Assembly: GCA_027574665.1 (NCBI GenBank)
Contig: CM050655.1
Location: 16,363,170 to 16,427,169, forward strand
DNA: 64,000 bases
From: Rhynochetos jubatus
Taxonomy: Eukaryota > Chordata > Aves > Eurypygiformes > Rhynochetidae
Reading direction: 5' to 3'
Positions 52,701 through 64,000 of the stretch are shown piece after piece. The notes below the pieces were generated by a model. That model worked only from the letters and a program-made list of their open reading frames with translations. It had not been told where the DNA came from and ran no database searches. The position numbers and the translations under genes were made by a program. The first letter of the stretch is position 1; every line of letters begins with the position of its first letter.

Positions 52701-55700
52701 AAAGACCACGAGCTGTTCAAAATAAGATAATACCTATGAACCACCCTCCGAACAACTGGGAAGCAATGTATTGGGACCACAGTAGACACCTTTCAGATCT
52801 GTTCCTTTTTCTAAGTCCATCACATAATAACAGAGGTTTAAGCCATTTTAGAAGTTGTTAACCTAAAATGTATATACAGCTACAATTATGAAATCTCATT
52901 GGCCAACGGATGAAAATAATTAGCTAATACATGCCAGTAAATTTGGCATAGCACCAAGTGCCAAATGAATTATATAATTTTATATAAAAACCTAAGTATA
53001 TCTATATGTCTATAAACACTGAAGGTTCATAAGAGGAAAAAGTATCAATCCTGAATGTTTTATTAACTGTAAGTTATAAAAATATTTCAAAGTTAATCAA
53101 AATGATCTGTTTTCCAGCTTACAACACACCCTGCACCTGTCTGCTTGTGCATGAATACAATCATCTTACATTTCAAACAACAGTGTATTGTCTTCTTAAA
53201 AAAATGCATCATTTCTCCTAACAAAATAGTGTGCTTGAACAAACTGAGTTTTCTGAAGCAAAAAAATTCAGAAAAAAAAAATCCCAACCCAGTCACAGAA
53301 TTCTTCCAACTTGACCATCAGAAAATTTGGCTCAGAGTTTACCCATATAACTCATTTTGTTGATGCTCACAGTGAAAACATTGTCCCAAAATATTTGTTG
53401 AGAAGTATGGACAGCAATGCCATGTTTAGTAGAAACTGAATCAATTTCACTGTAAGAGTCTGACTTAGCACAGACATTTTTGTCTGTATTCCAGAGGAAC
53501 ATTTTAGTCGTACCTAGCTTCACTTAACACCTGTTTTTAATCGCAAACAGTTAAAGATGGTCTTTAATGTCCAAACTAATAACTTCAGATGTCTCCCAGG
53601 AAATAGTGTCACTAGCACTTTCTGCTCTGAAACACAGAGGAAAAACATAAACATGGTGGAAAGAAGATAAATTGCAAGCAAGTATGTAGTTTAATCTTAT
53701 TGACAAAGACAGAAAGAAATAGAGTAATGATGACTTCATTTGCCATTCCTAAACTGAACTGCTGGAAATTAAGCTTCTCTTTTCCTGTCTCCAACTCATT
53801 TCTTATATTCCCAATTATAAAGACATTTAGCAGCCAATGATTAATAAGTTAAACGGGTCTGAAAAGCAAGTTCTGCATGTACATGTACTAGTGTGAACTA
53901 TATTAGTTCAGTGAGATACAGTGCTGTAAAATTTGAAGAACATTCAAATTCTTTCTTTTTTCTGCTGTGGAATTAAAGTACAATGGTTTTTTGGTTTTTG
54001 TTTTGGGGGTTTTTTTTGGAAGTGTATGCCCACACTTCTGTGTTTGAAACTCTGCAGGATACTTTTGTCCAGAAAAGCAGCCAATGAAAATTAGTTGTCT
54101 CATACTAACACAGGCCCATATAATACCTCTGAGTTTGCTCTGAGTTTCCTGCTGTTAAGTAATGGCCTTGATTTACATTTTTCCATTCTTGTGGAGACTC
54201 CTAAGAAGAGAAAGGAGGGCTAATATTTTTACTTTCATCTAGAGTTTTTGGTTTTTTATCCTTCCCTGCAACACAGAATCAGAGTGTCCAATCTGATATA
54301 TTTCCTAAGAAAACCTCTTGCATTTTGGCTGATTCGTCCCCTGTCCCCAAGCAAAGCAGAATTATCTCTAAACACTCCTCTGGGATATATTTAATCATTA
54401 TTTTCCTATTATACAGCAACAGTGTGGTATGAGCACAGTGAGGCTACATGGTGATTGTGAACAAATGCAGCTCTGACTTAAGTTCACTCACTGTCTTATT
54501 GCAAAGGCACCTTGAAGTTCAGCATTTTCTAATGTCTATAGAAAGCTTCACTTTGTAACCTTGTTAGCATTCTTTTAAGGTAAGTTTTTGAATAGGCTTT
54601 AAATGCAATATACTAGAAGCTAAGAGGTTTCAAAAAAACAGAACAACCTAAAACCTTTGATGACAAAAGGGGAAAAAAAACACTTTCCTGAAATTTTTAT
54701 CCAGTAATCTCATCAGGCTTCCACTGCAGTTAATGACAGTTTTGTCGATCATGGTATGGCATGAATACAATTAAAAATCCCTTATGTTACATTATGTAGC
54801 ACACTATAGCTATTAGGCTAGAATTACATTTAATAAGGGATGCGCTCAACAACTGACATAGCAACAATTAATTGTGCACTGTAATTCTGCCTTCTCATAA
54901 TGTATGTTATGGTACAGGGTTGGGCCTGGGTTTTTGGTGTTTTAATAGCTAGGAGTGTGTTTCCTTTAGACTACAGAATGAACAGAGCTAAGCAAATTTA
55001 ACTCAACCAGGTAAAATATCACTAAATTGTACAATGCACTGTATTACCAGAGCACCTAGCGTTTCTGAGTGCATTTAGTCTCACCCTATGCCAGGAAAAT
55101 AGAAAAATCCTCTTCTTCCTATCCTACAGAAAAGGAACAGAGGCATAGAAGGCTAATTTTCTTGTCTAAAAGCTTAAGTCCATTTTCTGTAGTCAGCTAG
55201 GGAACTGAACCTACACCTCCCAAGACATAGGCTGGTACCCTAACTGCAGACAACACTCTGTCTTGGTTTATCCTATTTGGTGTAAATGCACATTAGATAT
55301 TATATAATAAAAATCATTATTTCCAGTCAGGAAAAGAAGCAAGTGTAGAACCATCATTTCTTTGTTCCCAGGGGACAACACTTTCATCAAAAGGATATTC
55401 CAAGCTGAAGGGTGATTAACAATTCTCTGTGTGTCCCACCTAGAGTATATAGTACACAGAAGAAAGATGCTGACACAGGGCATCCACAAGCTCTGTAGAT
55501 TATTGCAGGATTCTAACATGTTGCCAAAACTAAATATACCACACAAACCAAAGACAAGAAATGGTATTTTCAATAGTTTATAATTTATGCAATCTAAACA
55601 TTTTTTCATAAAGCTAACAAAAAAAATACCAATATTATCCTCCTGCCTAATTTCAAAGGCCCATTCCTAACCATGGAGGCACAGAATACTTAATACTTAA

Positions 55701-58700
55701 TAAAAGATCACAAGAATTCTTTAATTTGAAATATTTCAGTAATCTATATATGGAAGCTGTTGCTACTTCTTCTCCTATGATTATATGTTGCACGCATACA
55801 CAGACATCATTTTTTCCGAAGCCCAAGATGACTGACTCACGGCAAACCTGAAGCACTAGACTTCCCTACGGCCCATTACGTATACGTGAATTTCAGGTTG
55901 GCTGGCTGCATTATCGTGGGAAAGTAAATTGCAATACTGAAGCAACTGCACAGGTTTGTGCATCGAAGCTTGCTTGCTCATAAGAATGAAACAGTCAGAG
56001 CTGGGGAAAAGAAAAGGATTAAAGCTAGGATTAAAGTCTAATTTGAGGCCATCCAACACTGCAGTTCTAAATAACAGATTTGAGATTGTAGAAGTTCAGC
56101 AAGGTATTTTCTTGTTCCAGGTCTCTGTCACAATGTCTGGGGCAATGACTGTCTGTCACACAAAGACAAAACAAAATTATTGCAGGAAATGCTTGAACCC
56201 AAAGATCAATCAACAAAGGAGGCAGCTGCAGAGGCCAGAGGAGCTTGTATCTGAGCTGATCTCTCTTGTTCTAGCTGTCTTGGCAGTTCACTGTAGAACT
56301 GCAAGACCAGACCAGACAAGGTGTTGGGTTTTAGTTGTTCTGTGGGTTGTTTTCTGGTTTTTTTCCCAGAAGGAACTATGTTCACCTGATTAATCCAAGG
56401 AGTCACAATCTGCATCTTATTTTGCCAACAACACTGCATAATAAGAGAAACCTATCTTTAAACAGGCATACACTATTGAAAATACATGTTGGAAGGGGTC
56501 TTATGCACCTAAGAACCTATGGCCCTAAAGACAGGCATCTTTACCTCGACAGAACATCATACAATCAGGAAGAAGTTCAAGCCAAGGTCTTGGAATACCT
56601 GATGTTAGCAAACAGGTTCCTTCACTGCTTCTCATGCCTCCGTTTTTTAATCTTACACCTCTGAGCTGGTTATACCAGCAAAGGGCAAAACCACAACCTT
56701 CCACACAGATAACAGATATATGATACTGCTGTTGAAAAGAGAGCAGTAAGCTCTCTTATACAGTTATACAGTCCCATCAGAAGTCAACATAGTACAGTTC
56801 AATATGGAATAACTTCCATATTTTAAGGAGCAAAAGTTTTAGTTCCCTATTGTTCAGTTCTAAAACCAGTTGCTATTTTTTGTTATACCTTTTAAGTATC
56901 AAAGATTCCCACAAAAATGTATGGAACTTGGTAACAGTCTGGATCGCTATGAAAGAACAGGGCTCAAACAAAAGCCACCATCCTCTGCAGTCTGTTAAAC
57001 AGAAATTTTTCCCATTACTCACTGCTTTCATCCACCCATCCTTCTGGGCAAGGAGGGATAAATATAGCTCAGCTAGCATTAATTCTGCATCACCTGGAGA
57101 CATCACTAGAAAAAGAACACGTACACACATGATGCAAGAGGGAAGAGCTGGAAGCTGAATGCTACAGAGGTCCAGTCTCCGCAAGCAATATATTGTCAGT
57201 TAATATAGAGAGATAGATGTAAACCTGACAACTACAAGAAACAGCTTTTGCACTTCTGAAAATGAAATAAAATGCATGGGAAATCAAGGTGGTTGAGCTA
57301 AATTTGACTCTTCTTGAATCCTCTTGCTGACGACTTCAATGTTTTCCCTTCCACTCTCCTTGTGTGCAAACGTACTAACTTAGAAATCCTTCAAATCCAA
57401 TAGCATACATAATCTCCTTTCCTAGGAAAGATGAAGCAGAAAGAGTGCCTAATTGTAGACTGTGGATTGTATAGTACCTGTGGTCCTCCAAGACATTTTT
57501 GTCCTAATTTTTCTGGTCCTGCATCCAGCACAATTCAGTCACACAACATTCAGTTCTTCAAGAACTAGAAAACCATGTGTATCCTAGAGGAAGAAAAAAG
57601 TAGCCCAGTGCAGCTGATAGGTATTTTCTTCAGGAACCGTTCTTTAACAAGAAAATGCCATTACTGTGAACAGGAAATACAGAGAAAAAATTCCAAATTG
57701 AGGGTCAAGTGGTCCTGTGATACTAAAATTAGATTCATCATAACTTTCCAAATACCATCCAACTCCTTTCCAGAAACCTGTTCATCTAGACCCTTCTCAC
57801 TGTCCAAGTGGGAAAGTGAAAAGAAGGAAAGAAGCTGAGCCACTGTAATGTTTCATTCATCGAGAACAGAGTGGTACTCCATAAGCTGTATGTGATGTTT
57901 TAGTCTCCAAGCCATCTGTCCAAATAACAAAAAAAAATATTTTGATAAGCCTTCTTTTGGTGAGAAACACAAAAAGAAATAGATTAAAACCAAATAGACT
58001 TCCTGTTTATACTGCAGAGATTATTAGAGACAGACCATTGCTAAACTTAAGGAAATTCTTATCTTAATTTTGGAATTCAACTTGGACCCCATACATATAA
58101 AAGTATTTGAATGTGTGCTGATATTTGGCCATCATACTGGTGACCTCTTCCACAATCACAAAAGAGCAGTTCAGAGCTTCAGATTAATAATTGTTGCTCT
58201 CAAGTAAAGATGAAGATGGACCGATAACAACATTAATTGCCAAAATTTCAGATATATTGCAAAATTTCAGACACTCTTGGATTTCTGAATACTTAGAAGG
58301 GACCTGTATACACCAAAGTGAGCTGAATCAGCAGGACACAGCTGCTCCATCTTAATATGTTTAATAATTCCAGACTGAAGGCACAAGCAGTGGTGTTCAG
58401 AAGAAGCACTTTGGTCACACAGTTTTCGCAGAGAATAGGAAATTTTCAAAGAATGCAAGTCTGTGTTAATAAACAAAAAGTTCAGTAACCACAAGCCATC
58501 CTGAGTTATGTCTAGATAGTGCAATGCAGAAAGATATAAACACCTCATAACACATTGGCAGCATTCCCACAGCATAGCAAAGCCTCCTATCGCACATGAT
58601 TTGCATATACAACCAAAAATATGTGTGTAGATTTAGGCTTTTCATTAATAAATATTTTGCACATAACTGCTAGGGGTTTTGAAGCCTTTATTTCCAATCA

Positions 58701-59996
58701 AGTTTTTAAAATATTTTCTCTTGAGAACATAAGGTCCTTTTGTTTTCAAAGAAAATCACTTTTTACAATGTCTGGAAGATCATGTTCATAGACAAATAAG
58801 CCAGAAATATGCTCTGCAGTACCAGAGCCAGAAAAGCATCTTGGTGCTCCCATGAATATATGAATGTGGACACTTAGTCTACTTGAGCCTGATCTTTCTA
58901 ATCCAACCATCATTGGAGCAAGGTTTGAAGTTTCAGCTCTCAGTTAAATCATGACATAGGCTTTAAAAAAAAATAAAAGAGGAAAAGGTGATCTTTTGAT
59001 AACTCCTTAACTGTAGTATATTTGCAAGCATTTTCTACTAGCTCCATATAAAGCTAAAACACCTAGCCACTTAGATACCTTACCAACATGCACTAAGCTA
59101 GCACCAGCATACAGCAGTGAAAAATCAGGACGCCTCTGTGTGTTGATCTTTCTGTTATAGGGGATAGAAGGTAACAGGAGAGTGGTTTGGCAGGCTACTA
59201 TGAATCTAGCCTATACACTTGAAATTAGTGTCTAATTCAGTTTCTTGATTGTCTAAACCATGACACCAGTTTTATCTCACTGTAACTTAACAACACCACT
59301 AGGCATTATTATTATAAAACTCTTACCAATGAAATATCAATATAATGCTCTGTTTAGATGATTTGGCCTCAGCTTTTCAATTCCTTTAAATTTTATAAGC
59401 CTAATTTCTATCTCATAGTTAGCAGTGGAATTTATGAAACCAGAAGTCGCTGTTGTGAAAACAGCATGATTACACCTCTGTGAATAGGAAGAATAAGGCC
59501 ATTCTTTCTAAAAATAATTTTTATTTTCCTCATATGGCAATAACAAATAAACTTGCTTACTGAGACTATACCACATCTGATTCTGAACTGTAGCTAGACA
59601 ACAATAAGTTCATGTCTGTAATAAGGTAAAATAAATACAAGTGGAAAAAACTCACTCCTTGGGAACCACAGGCATTTCAAGAAGGAAATTTTAAAAGACT
59701 TTTTAAAATTTTACTTGAACAGATAGTACTTTGTGATGCTATAGTTTGCTTTAAAAAAAAAAAAACACTGTTACTTAATTGTTTCTGAAAAGTTCTTACT
59801 GCCCAGAAGAAGGTACTGTCTTGTCTCTCTCATTTCATGGTTCTCCCTGCAGATCACAATTCCTTTCTGGGAGTTCTTCTCTTTTTTAAGACCTTATTTC
59901 TTTCACAATTAATTCTCCTTCGTTGGCTGGTTTTAGATATCGCACAATTCTTTAAGCAAACTATGAAAAAGAGCTCTTCAAAAATTTCTAACCTTT
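49761..59996. other. region upstream of LRMDA, no gene recognised
   Basis: About 10 kb of mostly unique AT-rich DNA upstream of the CpG island. It holds one MIR-like relic (55124-55255) and several small inverted repeats (51297, 52941 and 54777). No exon with paired splice sites, RNA gene or transposon body is seen. In mammals the next gene upstream is ZNF503, and nothing resembling a zinc-finger coding exon is present here. Confidence 0.55.
55124..55255 (-). repeat. MIR-like SINE relic, longer copy
   Basis: The order of blocks follows the reverse complement of MIR: ACAGAAAAGGAACAGAGGC, then AAGGCTAATTTTCTTGTC, then AGTCAGCTAGGGAACTGAAC and CTGGTACCCTAACTGCAG. Divergence is high, but the layout is coherent over about 130 bases. 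Confidence 0.55.
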
Positions 59997-60815
59997 CATA
60001 GAATCATAGAATTTTTTATGTTGGAAAAGACCTTTAAGATCATCAAGTCCAACTGTTAACACTGCCAAGTCCACCACTAAACCATAACCCTAAGCACCTT
60101 GTCCACACATTTCTTAAATATCTCCAGGAACGGTGACTTCACCACCTCCCTGGGCAGCCTGTTCCAGTGGCTGACAACATTTTCAGTGAAGAAATTAAGA
60201 ATTAATGAATATCCAATCTAAACCTCCCCTGGAGCAACTTGAGGCCATTTCCTCTTATCCAATCACTTGTCACTTGGGAGAAGAGACCAACATCCACCTC
60301 TCTGCAACCTCCTTTCAGGTAGTTGTAGAGAGTGATAAGGTCTCCCCTGATCGAGGGATGAACACCCCCAGTTCCCTCAGCCGCTCCTCACAGGACTTGT
60401 GCTCCAGACCCTTCACCAGCTTCCCTGTCCTTCTCTGGACACGTTCCAGCACCTCAATGTCCTTCTTGTAGTGAGGGGCCCAAAACTGAACACAATATTC
60501 AAGGGGCAGCCTCACCAGTGCCCACTACAGGGAAACAGTCACTTTGCCTAGTCCTTCTGGCCACACTGTTCCTGATGCAGGCCAGGATGCTATCGGCTTT
60601 CTTGGCCACCTGGTCACACTGCTGGCTCATATTCAGCTGCTATCGACCAACACCCCCAGGTCCTTTTCTGACAGGCAGCTTTCCAGCCACTGTCCCCAAG
60701 CCTGCAGCATTCCATGGGGTTGTTGTGACCCAAATGCAGGACCCAGCACCTGGCCTTGTTAAACCTCATACAGTTGGCCCCTCGATCCAGTCTGTTCAGA
60801 TCCATTTCACCAGCT
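59997..60815 (-). mobile_element. CR1 LINE 3' fragment
   Basis: The left end (CATAGAATCATAGAATTTTT) is the reverse complement of the octamer-like 3' tail of CR1. It is followed by AAGATCATCAAGTCCAAC, then the 3' UTR and the C-terminal part of the second open frame, ending near CCTCGATCCAGTCTGTTCAG. It is 5'-truncated, as most CR1 copies are, and has no intact open frame. It is the longest CR1 copy in the window. Confidence 0.93.
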
Positions 60816-62297
60816 TTATTCTAGGCGAAGCTTAAAAAAAGATGAAGACCATCATTCTAATGTTCATCAACCCATCCTACAGTATTTAATAAAGGAAGTA
60901 CATATCCCAGTTCATAATGTTTTCTTAGGATTTGCTACTCTCTGCCCCCAAACACTGAACTGAGCCTTGAGCATTTCTGACTGGAGTAACGACAAGATGC
61001 AGCCTGAGGCAAGTGAGTTTGACACTATTGGAAACTGCAGGCCAAAGTCAGCAGTGTAAATTATTTTTTGAATGTAAATTTGATCAGAAAATCCACAAAC
61101 TGTTGTAAGTAATGATATAGTGTAACACTTATTAATTTGGTTTTCATTGCACATGCAAAAGTAGGTGATTTATACAAATGCAGGAGAGAGAAAAATGGAG
61201 AAGTGTGAAAAGCAACTTAAAACAAAAGAACAAGGGAACAAGGATCTCTCTTCCCTGTTTGGCTAGTCAGGATAAAGATTCGCTGCTCTGGTTCATTTGA
61301 GCTAACAGGAACTTTAATATAGCATAGCATCAGCACCTTCGTTACACATGTGGTTTGAAATGGTGGGAAATGAGACTTTCCCATAAGCTTTTGCATGCTT
61401 GACTAGGGCCTTGCTAGCATGATGTCATTTTGTTCAGGTCCCACAGATGACATTTACACCTTGGTTTTCATACCACCATTACTCCCATCCATAAAACTCT
61501 TCCTGTTCCTTCCTTCTTGCCTCAAGTCTGAGTGACATATCAGCATCTGCTGTGCAGCCTACCTCTCCATTTTGAGTTTGGCAAAGTGCATCAAATATCA
61601 AAGTTAAGTAAAAGCGCTAAGACTAAATCCTGCAGCTGATGGGGTAGTGCCAAGAGAGCAGATGCCTCTTTTCCTCCATCTCTTTCCTCTCATAAAGCAC
61701 AGAGAAAGAATGGTTTTCTGGGACTCCTTGCAGTTATGACTCTTGCTCATGTTGGGCTGGAGGTTCTGTGTGGGATAGATTAACTCAGATTGGTCAAAAT
61801 ACATCACCCTTTGGAAGTGTGATGACCAGGAGTATGTCTGGAGCACTACTGGAACAGGAACAGGCAAAGAAGGAATCTTGAGTCTCGCTGTAGCTTTATA
61901 ACATGTCTGAAGTTTCCTACCATCGGAAGTTCAGCATTACTCACATGAACGGAAAAGGAATCGTGAAAACTCTGTTGAATTTTAGGAGCAAACACCCCAG
62001 GGCTATGTGAGTGAGAAGGCTGAGTTTAAGCTGAGTGTCAACTATGACAGCGAATTCTCTGTGTTCATTAGAACAGATCTGAATTTCAGCACAGTAGGAG
62101 AGCTGCAAAACAATTCCTCTTATTTCTATTTATATCATCCACATTGATCAGAGAGCAAAAAGAGATTCTTGGTTTACAGAAGGTAGACTGTATACCTTTG
62201 GCAATTCATACTTCAATTTACATTTGGCAATATGAAACTTTCCATGTTTAGGTTTCTTGCTGGAATCCCAGTCAGATGAGTAAAGCTACTATCACCT
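60816..62297. other. unique sequence between CR1 and LTR
   Basis: AT-rich non-coding DNA. Nothing is recognised. Confidence 0.55.
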
Positions 62298-62820
62298 TGT
62301 ACTGGTTTTAATCAGGACAGAGTTAATTTTTTCACAGTAACTAGTATGAGGCTGTGTTTTGGATTTGCGCTGAGAAGAGTACTGATAACACTGGTGGGTT
62401 TTAGTTGTTGCTAAGGAGCGCTTGTACCAATTCAAGGACTTCTTCAGCTTCTGATACTGCACCTGTATTCCCAACTTTTTCACTACAAGAAGTTGGAAGG
62501 GGACATAGTCCAGACAGCTAACCCAAACTGACCAGAGGGATATTTGATTCCATAAAAGTTCATGCATAGTATATAAACTGGAGGTGGGCTGGGGGGACAT
62601 GTTGGTCAGTTGGTTTTCTCAGTCACTTTCTTAGGCGTGGGATTTGCTCTGACTCTGTTGTGATCTCTCTTGGGCTCTGGTTCTTGCTACTCAGGACCTG
62701 GCTGGGTATTGGTTGCAGGTGGTGAGCAACTGCATCAGTTTTATTTTCCATTATTTTTCATTGCATAATAGTAGTAGTAGTAGCATTTTCATTACATATT
62801 ATTAGTAGTAATATTAGTAG
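62298..62820 (+). mobile_element. solo LTR, second avian ERV family, 3'-degraded
   Basis: It begins TGTACTGGTTTTAATCAGG and continues with AGAGTTAATTTTTTCAC and GGCTGTGTTTTGGATTTG, then CCCAAACTGACCAGAGGG. A TATA box, TATATAAA, lies at 62570-62577. The start and order match my memory of a common avian LTR, and the middle aligns with 23996-24200. The 3' part decays into a TAGTAG array near 62769-62820, and the usual GGGGTTAAACC end is absent. No internal viral genes follow. Confidence 0.78.
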
Positions 62821-64000
62821 AGATGTCCACATTACAAAATCAGCATAGAAACAGATACCAGAGTTGGCATATCTGCAAAAAAAGGCAATGATTGAAAGGA
62901 CATAGAGAATAAAACGACGTCAAACTCTCCCAGGATTTGTCTCCAGATCAGAACTGAAAGAGCATGAGTCACACCATGATGGTGTAAGGTATTCAATTTC
63001 AAAGTTGACAGTGCAGCATATTTCAATACCATTAACTTGCCAAACCAAAAAACACCACAGGGTTCTGGTTTGGGATTTCTTTCTAGTAATGGTTATACCA
63101 GTGTATCTGAGTGACATAACAGTTCACAAGATTATGCAGTAAGTTAGACTACTGTGCTGCATGTGGGTCATTTACTGGAAAAGTGTACCTTGTTAAGACA
63201 AGGCTGGGTGAATTCTGTAATAAAAAGTGAAGGCTAAAAGAGATCTAGTCACAGATCTGTTTTGAAAATTCAGTCACAGCAATATTACAAAAGACTTCAT
63301 GCCAAGCCAAAGAAAAAAGGTTCAGGAAGTTTAAACTATTATTCATAAAACTTTTGAAAATTAATTGTTTCCCTCTCTGAGAAAAAAAAAAACCCTTTGT
63401 TTATTTTTGGTGAAGTAACTCAATTTATGTGACAGAACCCAGCAAAAAGGAAGCTGTCATAACAAATATCATCATGTATCAGGACTACAGGACAGAGGAA
63501 TAAAACACAGCTTTGCAAATTGAGCTCTTAGAGAACTGGCAGTAACCAACAAAAACTACTTTATTCTCAGCTCAAAACTCTTGAGAAATATGCACACTTA
63601 ATTCTCATGATGAAGGGATAGAAATATCCAGATTAGCCAGCCAAGTTTCTAGCATTTTTTCCCAGTTTGTCAGCTGTCTTAGACTTCCCTACTAAAACAA
63701 GAATAAAAGAAACATCCATTAGATTATACTTTTTAAGGAGGTTCTGTTTGTATATAGTTTCCAAAGCACTATTAACCAGTAAGTAAGAAAATCTGTGCAA
63801 TGTACAGCCTGAGAAGCTTGTGTTGAAGATAAGGTTCTGCAGTAGCAGTCATGGACGGCTATAAGCAGTGTCTGTTGGCTTGTTTAACCTTACATCAATT
63901 CATTAACCTCCTATTAAAATATTTGTTGATAATTTACTAAGCTTTTTAGGAGTTAAAACTTCATTTTCTTCTCTTGAGAACATGCAGTCTGGTTCACATG
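62821..64000. other. unique sequence at the right edge
   Basis: AT-rich non-coding DNA with no recognised feature. Confidence 0.55.

Noticed and set aside
62760..62820. A TAGTAG-rich array.
   Set aside because: It is the decayed 3' part of the solo LTR, and a similar array occurs in the related copy near 24270.
1..64000. Search for CRISPR arrays, operons, tRNA, rRNA and snRNA genes.
   Set aside because: None was seen. The sequence is vertebrate nuclear DNA, and no RNA-gene consensus was recognised by eye.

Overview
The window is vertebrate nuclear DNA, most likely from a bird. It is AT-rich, with no operons or tightly packed open frames. The interspersed repeats are avian in type: three truncated CR1 LINE copies and four solo LTR fragments of endogenous retroviruses. 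There are also simple-sequence arrays and a few very old MIR-like relics. The species cannot be told from the sequence.

One protein-coding gene is supported, on the minus strand. A CpG island (about 48695-49760) holds a promoter and a first coding exon of ten codons (49269-49298) with a good start context, an in-frame upstream stop and a consensus splice donor. A 4331-bp intron follows, then a 101-bp second exon (44837-44937) with good acceptor and donor sites. The joined peptide keeps frame, reads MAGVVVSGAQ followed by [16 protein letters not shown], and ends in a leucine-rich-repeat motif, LDLSFNLL. I recognise this as the N-terminus of LRMDA (C10orf11), the leucine-rich melanocyte differentiation-associated protein. 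The naming rests on memory of the family, not on a search. The rest of the gene lies beyond the left edge, so 1-44836 is the start of a very long second intron.

Layout from left to right. 1-44836 is LRMDA intron 2. It contains a full solo LTR (5230-6048, +), a TG repeat (12397), two GATA arrays (16834 and 37738), an LTR pair (23996-24426 + and 24511-24915 -), a CR1 (26870-27424, +), an AAAT array (30606) and a second CR1 (40515-40860, -). 44938-49268 is intron 1, with a 26-base G run 0.8 kb from exon 1. 48695-49760 is the CpG island promoter. 49761-64000 is upstream non-coding DNA with an old MIR-like relic, a CR1 (59997-60815, -) and a fourth LTR (62298-62820, +).

No second gene, RNA gene, CRISPR array or intact mobile element is seen. 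The most interesting non-coding signals are stretches in intron 2 and upstream that look like conserved regulatory elements, and several perfect inverted repeats. They are listed as findings, because conservation cannot be measured from a single sequence.
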